Shown: positions 1 through 6,604 of the stretch, piece by piece
Layout: every line of letters starts with the position of its first letter
How positions within the stretch are numbered: position 1 is the stretch's first letter
From: Ktedonobacterales bacterium
Lineage (GTDB): Bacteria > Chloroflexota > Ktedonobacteria > Ktedonobacterales > JADMIN01
Length of the DNA stretch: 9,319 bases
Assembly (NCBI GenBank): GCA_025450405.1
Contig: JANWHL010000007.1
Location: 1 to 9,319 of the forward strand
Direction: 5' to 3'
Program-made: the position numbers and the translations under genes
The notes under the pieces: generated by a model
What the model was told of the DNA's origin: nothing
Seen by the model: the letters and a program-made list of their open reading frames with translations, nothing else
Databases searched by the model: none

Positions 1-731
1 CGGGTGGCCAGCCGGGCGGCCTCGCGCGTGGGGCCGTGGGCCTCGTTGCAGACGATCAGCGCCGTGCGCTGTGTCAGGTCGAGTTCGTCGTAGGCATCGC
101 GCGCGGTCGCCTCGGCCAGCACCACCTGGTGCACATGTGGCGCGCCCGCGAGCCGGGCCGCGACCTCGTCCCAGGGCAGCGGCGCGCGCACCGGCTGGAT
201 GAAGGTGGCGCCACTGGCGGCGCGGACGACCTTGGGCGCCAGCGGGTCGGCGCAGCCAGGGGAGAGCCAGACCTCGTCCACATCGGCGGCCAGGGCCGCG
301 CGTAGCAGGGTGCCCACATTGCCAGGATCGCTCACGGCATCGAGGATCAGCACCAGCGCGCGCGCCCGCCCGCGGCGGCGCTGGCGCACGGTGTCCGCGG
401 CCACGCCCGCGATCGGGATCGCGGCCACCACGCCCTGCGGCGCCTGAGTGTCGCAGGCCCGGGCGATGGCGGCGGGGGCGGCGTCGTAGATGCGCGCGCC
501 GCTGGCGCGCAGAGCCTCCAGCCGGCCCATCAGGTCGCGGCCAGCGGGCGTGCGGGCCAGCGCGTCGGCGTCGTAGAGCAGCGGCTCCGGTACCAGGTGG
601 GCATCCAGCGCGGCGGTGATGAGATGCGGCCCCTCCACCAAAAACATGCCGGCCTCGCTCCGCCCCTTCCCCGTGTGCAGGGCGCGCAGGGCGGCCACAT
701 GCGGGTTGGCGGTGCTGGTGATGCTGGGCAT
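1..731 (-). CDS. SpoU/TrmH-family RNA 2'-O-methyltransferase, partial (C-terminus off the left edge)
   Basis: This gene encodes a SAM-dependent methyltransferase of the SPOUT (SpoU/TrmH) class, which methylates a ribose 2'-OH in rRNA or tRNA. The window holds 243 codons from the ATG at 731-729 with no stop. Residues 1-45 look like the substrate-binding domain, including the segment FLVEGPHLI. Residues 131-146 (DAVSDPGNVGTLLRAA) are SPOUT motif 1. Residues 157-177 match the conserved SPG..DP..PKVVRAA.GA.F stretch. Residues 224-234 (ALIVCNEAHGP) are motif 2, with Cys where Gly is usual. Motif 3, part of the knotted SAM site, lies outside the window. The start is supported by AGGAGG (plus 741-746) 9 nt upstream. 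The gene follows rplT on the same strand, a common arrangement; in many bacteria pheST comes next. The family is clear, but the exact target (RlmB-like 23S rRNA versus tRNA) cannot be told. Confidence 0.92.
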   Translation of the reverse strand, partial: MPSITSTANPHVAALRALHTGKGRSEAGMFLVEGPHLITAALDAHLVPEPLLYDADALARTPAGRDLMGRLEALRASGARIYDAAPAAIARACDTQAPQGVVAAIPIAGVAADTVRQRRRGRARALVLILDAVSDPGNVGTLLRAALAADVDEVWLSPGCADPLAPKVVRAASGATFIQPVRAPLPWDEVAARLAGAPHVHQVVLAEATARDAYDELDLTQRTALIVCNEAHGPTREAARLAT

Positions 732-770
732 AGGGGCCACCCTCCTGAACTACCAACGCCCCAAAACACC

Positions 771-794
771 AAAAACCCCCGGCATCGCCGCCGG
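771..794 (-). terminator. Candidate intrinsic terminator or attenuator between rplT and the methyltransferase gene
   Basis: Read on the minus strand, CCGGC (794-790), a 6-nt loop and GCCGG (783-779) form a 5-bp all-GC hairpin, followed by GGG and then five Ts (775-771) and a second short T run. This is the form of a rho-independent terminator for the rpmI-rplT transcript. An alternative, longer stem overlaps it: CCGGCCCC (828-821) can pair with GGGGCCGG (798-791), which would occupy the 5' arm of the terminator hairpin. The stem is short and the region is GC-rich, so the call is tentative. Confidence 0.4.
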
Positions 795-852
795 CCCCGA
801 GCGGGCGCGGTGACAATCCGGGGGCCGGACGTGGGCGCGGAAGCGCGCGTGA

Positions 853-1251
853 CTACGCCTTGGCGTGTGCCTTGGCCGGAGCCTTCGCGGGCGCCTGTTC
901 GTGGGCGGCGCGCGCCTGGGAGACGATGGCACCGAAGGCCGGTAGGTCGTGGACGGCGAGGTCGGCGAGCATCTTGCGATCGACGTCGATGCCCGCCAGC
1001 TGCATCCCGTGGATGAACTCGCCGTAGCGCATGTCATACATGCGTGTGGCCGCGTTGATACGCGTGATCCAGAGCCGGCGCATGTCGCGCTTGCGGTTGC
1101 GGCGGTCGCGATAGGCGTAGTCGAGGGCGTGGAACATCGACTCGCGCGCCGTCTTGATCAGGCGATGGCGTGCGCCCCAATGGCCCTCGGTGAGATTCAG
1201 GACCTTCTTGTGCTTTTTGCGGGACGTGACGCCCCGTTTGACTCGTGGCAT
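853..1251 (-). CDS. rplT: 50S ribosomal protein L20
   Basis: L20 binds 23S rRNA early in assembly of the large ribosomal subunit and in several bacteria represses its own operon. The 132-aa product matches the family along its length: it begins MPRVKRGVTSRKKHKKVL, has the basic core YAYRDRRNRKRDMRRLWITR followed by INAA, and the C-terminal globular part FIHGMQLAGIDVDRKMLADLAV. L20 is usually about 115-120 aa. The extra 12-15 residues here form an Ala/Lys/Pro tail (PAKAPAKAHAKA) not seen in typical L20. The start is supported by GGAGG on the minus strand at about 1262-1258, six or seven nt before the ATG. It lies 35 nt downstream of rpmI and is certainly in the same transcript. Confidence 0.98.
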   Translation of the reverse strand: MPRVKRGVTSRKKHKKVLNLTEGHWGARHRLIKTARESMFHALDYAYRDRRNRKRDMRRLWITRINAATRMYDMRYGEFIHGMQLAGIDVDRKMLADLAVHDLPAFGAIVSQARAAHEQAPAKAPAKAHAKA

Positions 1252-1286
1252 GTCAATCCTCCGGCGGAGCCGCGCAAACGCCGGGC

Positions 1287-1493
1287 CTAGAGGCCGTACG
1301 GCAGCAGGCGCTTCATCTTGTGGGCGTCACCCTTGGCCATCACCGACATTTTGTCCAACGACCGGTTGCGGTTCGGGTCTTTCTTGATGCGGTACTTGGT
1401 GCGGGCGGCCTTCATGTGCATGTACTTGCCGGCGCCCGTCATCTTGACGCGCTTGGCCGTCGCCTTGTGCGTCTTCAGCTTGTATTTCTTCAT
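1287..1493 (-). CDS. rpmI: 50S ribosomal protein L35
   Basis: L35 is a small basic protein of the large ribosomal subunit. The 68-aa product has the family pattern: KLKTHKATAKRVKMTGAGK near the N-terminus, a Lys/Arg-rich middle, and the C-terminal KGDAHKMKRLLPYGL ending. The open frame extends to 1517, but the ATG at 1493-1491 is chosen because family similarity begins there and GGAGG lies a few nt upstream (minus strand, about 1502-1498). It is the first gene after the promoter at 1817-1846, with a leader of about 315 nt. infC, usually immediately upstream, is not present. Confidence 0.97.
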   Translation of the reverse strand: MKKYKLKTHKATAKRVKMTGAGKYMHMKAARTKYRIKKDPNRNRSLDKMSVMAKGDAHKMKRLLPYGL

Positions 1494-1810
1494 GGTCCTC
1501 CGCGGCCCTCTCGACATCTAGGTCTCGGCGCGTGAAACCCCGTGGCTGTCGCTCCCACGGGGCGGATATCGCTCGCGGCACGCAGCCCTGACGGGGCCAG
1601 CGGACCATCCACATCGCGAGGCCAGGCGGCCGGGGCCGCGGCCAGAGGCTTGCCCCCACGCGGCCCGCGCTTGCGGGCGTCGCGTGTGACAACCAGCGCG
1701 AAGTGGAGGACCGGCCAGCACCGGCGCGACCGGGGAGGCACAGGGGAGGCGCCGCGACACCAGCACGGAGGGCATGAAGGGCGTTCGGTATCCCGTCTCG
1801 CGCTGGGCAC
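1494..1810 (-). promoter_or_regulatory. Long structured 5' leader of rpmI-rplT (candidate ribosomal-protein autoregulatory leader)
   Basis: No gene is supported in this stretch. It is the untranslated leader between the predicted transcription start (about 1810) and rpmI. Two strong hairpins are visible on the minus strand. Hairpin A has CACGCG (1686-1681), a 2-nt bulge, GCCCGC (1678-1673), a 4-nt loop, then GCGGGC (1668-1663) and CGCGTG (1662-1657): 12 bp with one bulge. Hairpin B has CCCCGTGG (1562-1555), a 9-nt loop and CCACGGGG (1545-1538): 8 bp, ending 44 nt before rpmI. Hairpin B is followed by only three Ts, so it is a poor terminator. L20 is known to regulate its operon through mRNA leaders in Bacillus and E. 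coli. That this leader does the same is inference; I did not recognise the known L20 leader consensus. Confidence 0.5.
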
Positions 1811-1816
1811 CCGGTT

Positions 1817-1846
1817 AGTATAACATAGCTGGTTACTGGCGCGCAA
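1817..1846 (-). promoter_or_regulatory. Sigma70-type promoter for rpmI-rplT
   Basis: On the minus strand there is TTGCGC (-35, plus 1841-1846), an 18-nt spacer and TATACT (-10, plus 1817-1822). The -10 is preceded by TGT, an extended -10 motif. Transcription should begin near 1810. The stretch is conspicuously AT-richer than its surroundings. Confidence 0.7.
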
Positions 1847-1856
1847 CGGCATCGCA

Positions 1857-1924
1857 CACGCGGGAGACGCGGCACACGTGGCACACGCGTCCGTGGACCG
1901 CCACGCCACGCGCGCTCCCGCGTG
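1857..1924. repeat. 10-bp inverted repeat in the gap upstream of the rpmI promoter
   Basis: CACGCGGGAG (1857-1866) is repeated as its exact reverse complement at 1915-1924, enclosing 48 bp that include a shorter GTGG/CCAC pair and two copies of GGCACACG. A second small dyad, GCGCGC-6 nt-GCGCGC (about 1936-1953), touches the stop codon of the isoaspartyl peptidase gene. Either could act as a weak terminator for that gene, but no T run follows. The gap 1847-1951 holds no supported gene. Confidence 0.35.
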
Positions 1925-1951
1925 CGTTTGCGAGGCGCGCGGGAACGCGCG

Positions 1952-2914
1952 CTAGATCCCGGCGATCGGCTCCGCCATCCCCTCGACGACGTACGCGTAC
2001 GCCATCGCCGGAGTGTTGCGCGCCGCGCCCACGCGCCCCTCGGCATCCAGCACGATCAGGCCGCCGCTGCCGCCCGCGCGGCGTTGGAGCAGCCAGATGG
2101 CCTCGCAGGCGGCCGCCTGCGCCGAGAGGCCCGCGCCCAGCATCTCAGCGGCCCGGCGCGCCAGCAGCAGACGGATGAAGTCCTCGCCGTGCCCGGTGCT
2201 GGAGACGCCGCCCAAGCCCTCCTCCGCGTAAAAGCCGCAGCCGACCAGCGGCGTGTCGCCCACCCGGCCCGGATGCTTGGCGGCGATGCCACCCGTGGAG
2301 GCGCCGGCCGCGACCCGTCCCGCTCCGTCCACCGCCACCGCGCCGACGGTGCCGTGGCGGTCTCCGTCATCGTCCAGCGCATGGCTGTCCGCGCCGGGGA
2401 GTGTGGCGACCGCGAGTTGGCCGGAACCAGCCGGCGCGCCGATGGATGTGGCGCCACCCTGCCCATTGCCATTGCGCCAGCGTTCGCGCTGCGCGGGCGT
2501 CACCAGGTCCGCAGGGTCGCAGAGCGGTAGTCCGGCGGCAAGGGCAAATTGTTCAGCCCCCGTCCCGGTCAGCAGCACGTGCGGGCTTGCCAGAACGCGC
2601 CGCGCCAGCGCGATGGGATTCTTCATGCGTATGACGCTGGCCACGGCCCCCACCTGGAGCGTCTGGCCGTCCATCAGGCCGGCGTCCAGCTCGGCCCGCC
2701 CGTCTGCCGTCAGCACGGCCCCCGTCCCGGCGTTGAAGCCCGGATCGTTCTCCAGCGCTACGATGGCCGCCTGCACGGCGTCCAGCGCCGATCCGCCCGC
2801 CGCCAGCACGCCCCAACCGGCCAGCGCCGCCGCGCTGCACCCAGCGCGAGCCGGGTCTTGCCGCTCGGGCCGGATCGCCCCCGCGCCCCCATGTACGACC
2901 AGCGCGAGTGGCAT
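1952..2914 (-). CDS. Isoaspartyl peptidase / plant-type L-asparaginase (Ntn hydrolase, family T2)
   Basis: This enzyme hydrolyses isoaspartyl (beta-aspartyl) dipeptides and often L-asparagine, in the cytoplasm, as part of clearing damaged protein products. The 320-aa length is normal. Family marks run in order: VVHGGAGAI (6-14), NAGTGAVLT (61-69), LDAGLMDGQTLQVGAVASV (77-95), and the autocleavage site DRHGTVGAVAVD with Thr189 as predicted nucleophile. ASTGG (206-210), GDTPLVGCGFYA (219-230) and the substrate-site STGHGEDFIR (239-248) follow. The region between about 140 and 188 is the variable, glycine-rich linker lost on maturation. AAGGAGA (plus 2921-2927) lies 6 nt before the ATG. No partner gene is evident, and the 5' side abuts a decayed oxidoreductase fragment. 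Isoaspartyl peptidase is the safest name; glycosylasparaginase-like activity cannot be excluded. Confidence 0.93.
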   Translation of the reverse strand: MPLALVVHGGAGAIRPERQDPARAGCSAAALAGWGVLAAGGSALDAVQAAIVALENDPGFNAGTGAVLTADGRAELDAGLMDGQTLQVGAVASVIRMKNPIALARRVLASPHVLLTGTGAEQFALAAGLPLCDPADLVTPAQRERWRNGNGQGGATSIGAPAGSGQLAVATLPGADSHALDDDGDRHGTVGAVAVDGAGRVAAGASTGGIAAKHPGRVGDTPLVGCGFYAEEGLGGVSSTGHGEDFIRLLLARRAAEMLGAGLSAQAAACEAIWLLQRRAGGSGGLIVLDAEGRVGAARNTPAMAYAYVVEGMAEPIAGI

Positions 2915-2928
2915 GGCGCGTCTCCTTG

Positions 2929-3074
2929 TTTGTCATCGAGGCCAGCGAGCTGACGCGGTCATTCACCTGGCCATGCGCCACGGCCTGCCTTACACCGCGC
3001 TCTGGGACGAGATGTACACGCACCCCACCCTGACCGAGGGCCTCAACGGGCTCTTCACGGCGTGGGTTGACTGA
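2929..3074 (+). pseudogene. C-terminal remnant of an RclA/MerA-like pyridine nucleotide-disulfide oxidoreductase
   Basis: The plus strand, frame ending at the TGA of 3072-3074, reads AVIHLAMRHGLPYTALWDEM (from 2955) followed by YTHPTLTEGLNGLFTAWVD. This resembles the dimerisation-domain end of the RclA/mercuric reductase/lipoamide dehydrogenase family, which carries G-LPY--LRD-I-THP--SE-LN-LF. The His-Pro pair, catalytic in active members, is kept. Just upstream, another frame gives VIEASEL, which fits the expected preceding helix and implies a frameshift near 2951-2955. Everything N-terminal (FAD and NAD domains, redox cysteines) is missing, because the isoaspartyl peptidase gene on the other strand begins at 2914. 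The codons have the high third-position GC of real genes here. The stop codon and last residues of the 312-aa minus-strand gene overlap the end of this fragment. Confidence 0.65.
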
Positions 3075-3993
3075 TACCCCCGGCAGCGGATGCCGCGTCC
3101 GCGCTGGTGAGGTCCTGGCCCGGGCTGACGAACTCCGGGTTGACGGCCACGCCGCTGGTGCCCGTGCTCGCCGGCGCGCCCGAGGTGCCTGGCGCCGCGA
3201 TCAGCGAACGCCGCTCGGCCGCGTTTCGCGCCTGCTGGGCCGCTTCCCGTGCCCGCTGGCGCAGTTGCTCGGCCTGGTCCCGCGCCTGTCCCAGCGCCAC
3301 GCGTCCCTGGTCCTGAGCGCGCCGCATCGCCACGCGGCCGCGCTCGGCGGCCACGCCGGCCAGCTCCCGCGCGCGGTCACGCCGCCAGATGCCGACCCCT
3401 ACCGCCGCGGCCAAAGCGACGAGGAGCGCGATCAGGGGCAGCCAGGAGCGCCCCGATTCTTGTTCTGTGTCAGGCTCCTCGATGATGGCCACCGGCTCGG
3501 CACGCTTGCGCTCGCGATCACGCTCATGGCGCACGTCGCCGCTTGTCAACGGCGCCACGCCGTAGCGGCCGCCTGAGTAGTCGTACACCGTCCCCGCCAC
3601 GGCATCCACCACGCGGGCCACGGCATCCGTAACGCGGGTCATGGGACCAGGTGTCGCCTCGCCCACATGGACCGCGACCTCATCCGCTGGCCCCGCCTGA
3701 TCGATCTGATCAGCCGGGCGCACGCTCCGCGCCCCGAGCAGTCGTTCCACCAGCGCGGCCAACTGGTCGGCGATGTCAGACGCACGCCCCGCCGCCCGCT
3801 CCGCCCGGTCAGCGGCGTCCTCCGCGCGCAGATCCGGCACATTCGCCGGCGCGCTGGTCAGGACGTCGCCGAGCACATCCACCGGGGCATCGGGCGCGTC
3901 GCTGACGGCCGAGCGCCAGGGGAGGTGGAACACGCGCCGCGCCGGCATGGGATCGGGTGTCTGTTCGAGTATGTGCTGGTCCGCGTTGCCCAC
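3055..3993 (-). CDS. Single-pass membrane protein with Ala-rich amphipathic helical tail, function unknown
   Basis: I do not recognise a family. The 312-aa product has a mostly polar, Ala-rich N-terminal part with a helical segment (about 50-95, RAEDAADRAERAAGRASDIA and onward) and a short stretch AGTVYDYSGGRYGVAPL (about 133-149). A charged region leads to one clear membrane segment at about 184-203 (SWLPLIALLVALAAAVGVGI). After an Arg-rich stop-transfer, about 206-263 form an amphipathic helix with an imperfect 11-residue repeat (GRVAMRRAQDQ, GRVALGQARDQ). The C-terminus is a Ser/Thr/Gly/Pro tail. The frame is open to 4122, but the GTG at 3993-3991 has CAGGAG 7 nt upstream, so it is preferred. 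The stop lies within the oxidoreductase remnant, so the last residues are read antisense to it. It may function with the neighbouring membrane protein upstream, on the same strand; that is inference. Confidence 0.75.
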   Translation of the reverse strand: MGNADQHILEQTPDPMPARRVFHLPWRSAVSDAPDAPVDVLGDVLTSAPANVPDLRAEDAADRAERAAGRASDIADQLAALVERLLGARSVRPADQIDQAGPADEVAVHVGEATPGPMTRVTDAVARVVDAVAGTVYDYSGGRYGVAPLTSGDVRHERDRERKRAEPVAIIEEPDTEQESGRSWLPLIALLVALAAAVGVGIWRRDRARELAGVAAERGRVAMRRAQDQGRVALGQARDQAEQLRQRAREAAQQARNAAERRSLIAAPGTSGAPASTGTSGVAVNPEFVSPGQDLTSADAASAAGGISQPTP

Positions 3994-4177
3994 GGTCTTG
4001 CTCCTGCCGCCCGCCGGAGGGCCGCGCCGCGCCGTCCATTGGCGCGAGGCGGGAACCGGCTTGGGTGCCCTGAAGGGAAACCCGGAAACGCCGCGTGGCG
4101 GGGGCACAGAACCCGGCCGCAAGACCTATGCCATCCAGCCGCCATCACCTCGGCCCCGCCGCCTAACTAACCCGGTG

Positions 4178-4209
4178 ACGGGCAATGGGCTAGGTCGCCA
4201 CCTGCCCGT
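4178..4209 (-). terminator. Candidate hairpin downstream of the 733-aa membrane protein gene
   Basis: ACGGGCA (4178-4184) and TGCCCGT (4203-4209) form a 7-bp stem, extendable by three inner pairs with small bulges. It begins 11 nt after the stop codon of the minus-strand gene. No T tract follows, so termination here would be weak or factor-dependent. The rest of the gap 3994-4219 holds the ribosome binding site of the next gene and nothing else I can support. Confidence 0.3.
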
Positions 4210-4219
4210 GGCCGACGCG

Positions 4220-6421
4220 CTACTCCGCGGTCGCCTGCGCGTCGGCCGCCGGATCAACGGAGTCGCCGGCGCTAGTCTTGGCCTCCGCGCTCAGCGACTC
4301 TGGCGCCGCGGGGACCTCCAGTACGCCCGCGACCGGCGTGTCCGTCGCGGGCGGGTCCGTCGCGGTCGAGTCCGTCGCGGTCGAGTCCATGGCCGACGCC
4401 CGCTCACCGCGCTCGCCGGTCGCGGCTGCCGCCAGGTCCATGTCGGCCAGGTCACCAGCGGGCATGCGCGTGTCACCCAGCGGCAGCGTCGCGGCGGGCC
4501 GGCGCGGGATGAGATCGGGCAGCACGGTCGGCGTGATCGGCTCGGAGTCCGCTGGAAGCGGCAGCGCCAGCGACGCCCCGGCCACCTGATGGAGCTTCTC
4601 GGCGTTGCGGCGCACGGCCTCCAGCGCCTGCCGCGCCCAGGCGATCCCAATGTCTACGCCGCGCGCGTGACGATTGACCAATCCCAGCTCGTGAGTCAGC
4701 GTGCCCGCCGCGCGCTCCTGGCGCCCGGACTCATCGGCGAGCTGGTTCAGCAGCAACCACATCTCGGCGATGCGCGCCGCCGTTGCCGCGTCCCCGGCCT
4801 TGCGGCGGCGGCGGGCGCCCGACGCGCGAGTGGTCACATCGCCCTCCCCCGCGGGCTCCACAGTGGTGGGCGGCGCGGCCATGCTCTCAGGCAGCGACCC
4901 ACTGGCTCCATTGGCTCCGATGACCTCATTGGGCGTGTCGGTGCCGTCCGCCTCATCGGTCCCGTCGAGGGTCCCGACGATGTCGAACTCACCCGTCATG
5001 CCCGGAGCACCCACTCCCAGGTCCGGACCCAGCCCCAGCAGCGCCGCGGCCGACGACGGATCGAGCGCGTTGGCGTCGCGTGGAGGAAGATCGCCGGAGG
5101 TGCCGCCGGCCGCGTCCGCGGGGAGCGCGGACGCGAGCGCGCGCCGGATGCGCGCGATCAGGTCCATCTCGCGCTGAGCGGTCACCAGCATGCCATCGCC
5201 CGCGGAGAGCGCGGCCCCCACCGTGCGCAGCGTTTCCGTGGCCGTGAGCGCCGTGGAGTTTAGCCCCTCCTGACTGTGCGCCAGGGCGCCCGTCACCTCC
5301 GCGGCGAGCGCCTCCACACGCCCCAGGCGCCGCCCCAGGTTCACCCGCATCTGGCCGGCCGCCTCGGTGCCGAAAGCCCCGCCGGCAGGCAATGCGCCAG
5401 CCGGCGCACCTGGGGTGGCCTCGGTCAGCCGCCCCGCCCCGTCGATCAGCGAGTTCGCGCTCGCCTCCACCCGCTGCCGGGCGGAATAGGCATGAACCAG
5501 CGCCTCCATCCGCGCAAGGAGCGCATTGAGGCTTTCGCCCACCGCGCCAAGCCCGCTATCGGCGGTGGTGGCCCGCGCGGTCAGGTCGCCGTCGAGGGCG
5601 TGCCCGATGGCCAATTGGATGCCGCGCAGGCCCTCCTCTAGGCGCCGCTGACGGTCAAGCGCCTGGCCCGATTGCGCGGCGAGCCGCGCCTGCGCGAACT
5701 GCATCTCCTGGGTGCGCTGCGCCTCGGTCGCCGTGTCGTAGACGAACTGCGCGAGCATCCACGCGACCAGGGCGCCCACCACCTGCAAGCCCAGCACGTC
5801 CACCACTAGCAAGTAGATCTCGCGCCGCGGTTGAGCGGGCCCCAGGGCAAGGGCCAGCAGCAGCGCCACGGCGGAGAGCAAGACGAGTGTCGGCGCGGCG
5901 ATCAGGATCATCTCCGGTGCGAAGAGCAGGCCCGCCTCGAGGATGACCGGCAGCAGCAGCAAGGACGCCTGCCCCGCCGCGACGAAATCGCCTGTGAGCG
6001 CCAGCACGAACACCAGCGCCAGCACCGCCGTGCCGCCGCCCGCCAGGAGCATGTACGCCGCCCGTGCGACATCGTGGAACACTTGGTTCAACACCCAGGC
6101 GCTGAGGTAGGCGAGCAGCGCCAGGCCGACAACCACCGCTCCCGGAACGGATGGCGGCAGCCCGACATAGCCGGGCGCGGAGGCCAGCACGAGCAACGCC
6201 TGAGCCAGGATGAGGATGTTGAGCAGGCCGCGACGCTGCTCCTCGCGCTCCTTGAACGTGATGAGAGCACGCTGGACCAGACCCGAAAGCGCCAGCTTGC
6301 GCTGCGCCGGGCGCGGTCCCGTGCCCGACTCATCCGGCAGACGCCGCGATCGGCCGGGCTCGTGCTGTTTGCTCATCTGGGCTCGTCGCGCGCGCCGTCC
6401 TGGGACCCGATCCTGGGACAT
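4220..6421 (-). CDS. Six-pass membrane protein with HAMP-like segment and long Ala-rich cytoplasmic tail, function unknown
   Basis: The 733-aa product starts with a basic segment, then six hydrophobic helices at about 66-83, 92-115, 121-142, 146-168, 170-193 and 201-226, the layout of an integral-membrane sensor. A charged helix (231-269) leads to a HAMP-like stretch at about 277-305 (DGDLTARATTADSGLGAVGE, then SLNALLARM). Further helical blocks follow (about 350-430 and 545-620), separated by an acidic Gly/Thr-rich linker, and the tail is low complexity. No chemoreceptor hairpin tip, histidine kinase, GGDEF or other output domain is visible. The frame is open to 6514, but the promoter at 6486-6514 would start transcription near 6479, so the first in-frame ATG after it (6421) is used. 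AAAGGAG lies 13 nt upstream, a long spacing; the ATG at 6376 is an alternative. A degenerate methyl-accepting-like receptor is possible. Confidence 0.75.
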   Translation of the reverse strand: MSQDRVPGRRARRAQMSKQHEPGRSRRLPDESGTGPRPAQRKLALSGLVQRALITFKEREEQRRGLLNILILAQALLVLASAPGYVGLPPSVPGAVVVGLALLAYLSAWVLNQVFHDVARAAYMLLAGGGTAVLALVFVLALTGDFVAAGQASLLLLPVILEAGLLFAPEMILIAAPTLVLLSAVALLLALALGPAQPRREIYLLVVDVLGLQVVGALVAWMLAQFVYDTATEAQRTQEMQFAQARLAAQSGQALDRQRRLEEGLRGIQLAIGHALDGDLTARATTADSGLGAVGESLNALLARMEALVHAYSARQRVEASANSLIDGAGRLTEATPGAPAGALPAGGAFGTEAAGQMRVNLGRRLGRVEALAAEVTGALAHSQEGLNSTALTATETLRTVGAALSAGDGMLVTAQREMDLIARIRRALASALPADAAGGTSGDLPPRDANALDPSSAAALLGLGPDLGVGAPGMTGEFDIVGTLDGTDEADGTDTPNEVIGANGASGSLPESMAAPPTTVEPAGEGDVTTRASGARRRRKAGDAATAARIAEMWLLLNQLADESGRQERAAGTLTHELGLVNRHARGVDIGIAWARQALEAVRRNAEKLHQVAGASLALPLPADSEPITPTVLPDLIPRRPAATLPLGDTRMPAGDLADMDLAAAATGERGERASAMDSTATDSTATDPPATDTPVAGVLEVPAAPESLSAEAKTSAGDSVDPAADAQATAE
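4340..4384. repeat. Three 15-bp tandem repeats inside the membrane protein gene
   Basis: The unit GTCCGTCGCGGTCGA occurs at 4355-4369 and 4370-4384 identically and at 4340-4354 with changes at its last five bases; a decayed copy starts at 4385. The length is a multiple of three, so the frame is kept. On the coding (minus) strand it gives a five-residue repeat, seen as DSTATDSTATDPPATDTP in the disordered C-terminal tail. Confidence 0.8.
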
Positions 6422-6485
6422 GAGTCGCGCGCTGCTCCTTTCGCGCTGGTGGTCGGAGGCCAGGCTCGGCGCATGGCAGTTTTGG

Positions 6486-6514
6486 ATTGTAGGGGAGGCG
6501 CGGGCGGCTTGCAA
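6486..6514 (-). promoter_or_regulatory. Sigma70-type promoter for the six-pass membrane protein
   Basis: On the minus strand there is TTGCAA (-35, plus 6509-6514), a 17-nt spacer and TACAAT (-10, plus 6486-6491). Transcription would start near 6479, giving a leader of about 58 nt to the ATG at 6421. The good match and ideal spacing rule out starts further upstream in that frame. Confidence 0.65.
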
Positions 6515-6598
6515 TAGCCAATCACCCGGCGGGACGCCAGGCCAGGCGAGGGCGCGGCTGACGCCGCGCGGCGCTATCCAATCTTCCCAGTACTCTTG

Positions 6599-6604
6599 TA
6601 TACT
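6599..6604 (+). promoter_or_regulatory. Candidate -10 element for glpK
   Basis: TATACT, preceded by TTG, stands out in the divergent intergenic region and would place the glpK transcription start near 6611, about 65 nt before the ATG. No good -35 is present at 17-18 nt (ATCCAA or TATCCA at about 6575-6581), so the promoter may need an activator. The rest of 6515-6598 holds nothing else I can support. Confidence 0.4.

Noticed and set aside
1490..1909. Possible infC or other coding gene upstream of rpmI
   Set aside because: The minus-strand frames here lack any IF3 motif, are cut by the promoter region, and do not resemble proteins.
2253..2930. Plus-strand open frame running into the oxidoreductase remnant
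   Set aside because: Up to about 2930 it is antisense to the isoaspartyl peptidase and has no flavoprotein features; only the end is meaningful.
3773..5263. Plus-strand 496-aa open frame opposite the two membrane protein genes
   Set aside because: Arg-rich antisense shadow; the minus strand gives clear membrane helices and good start sites.
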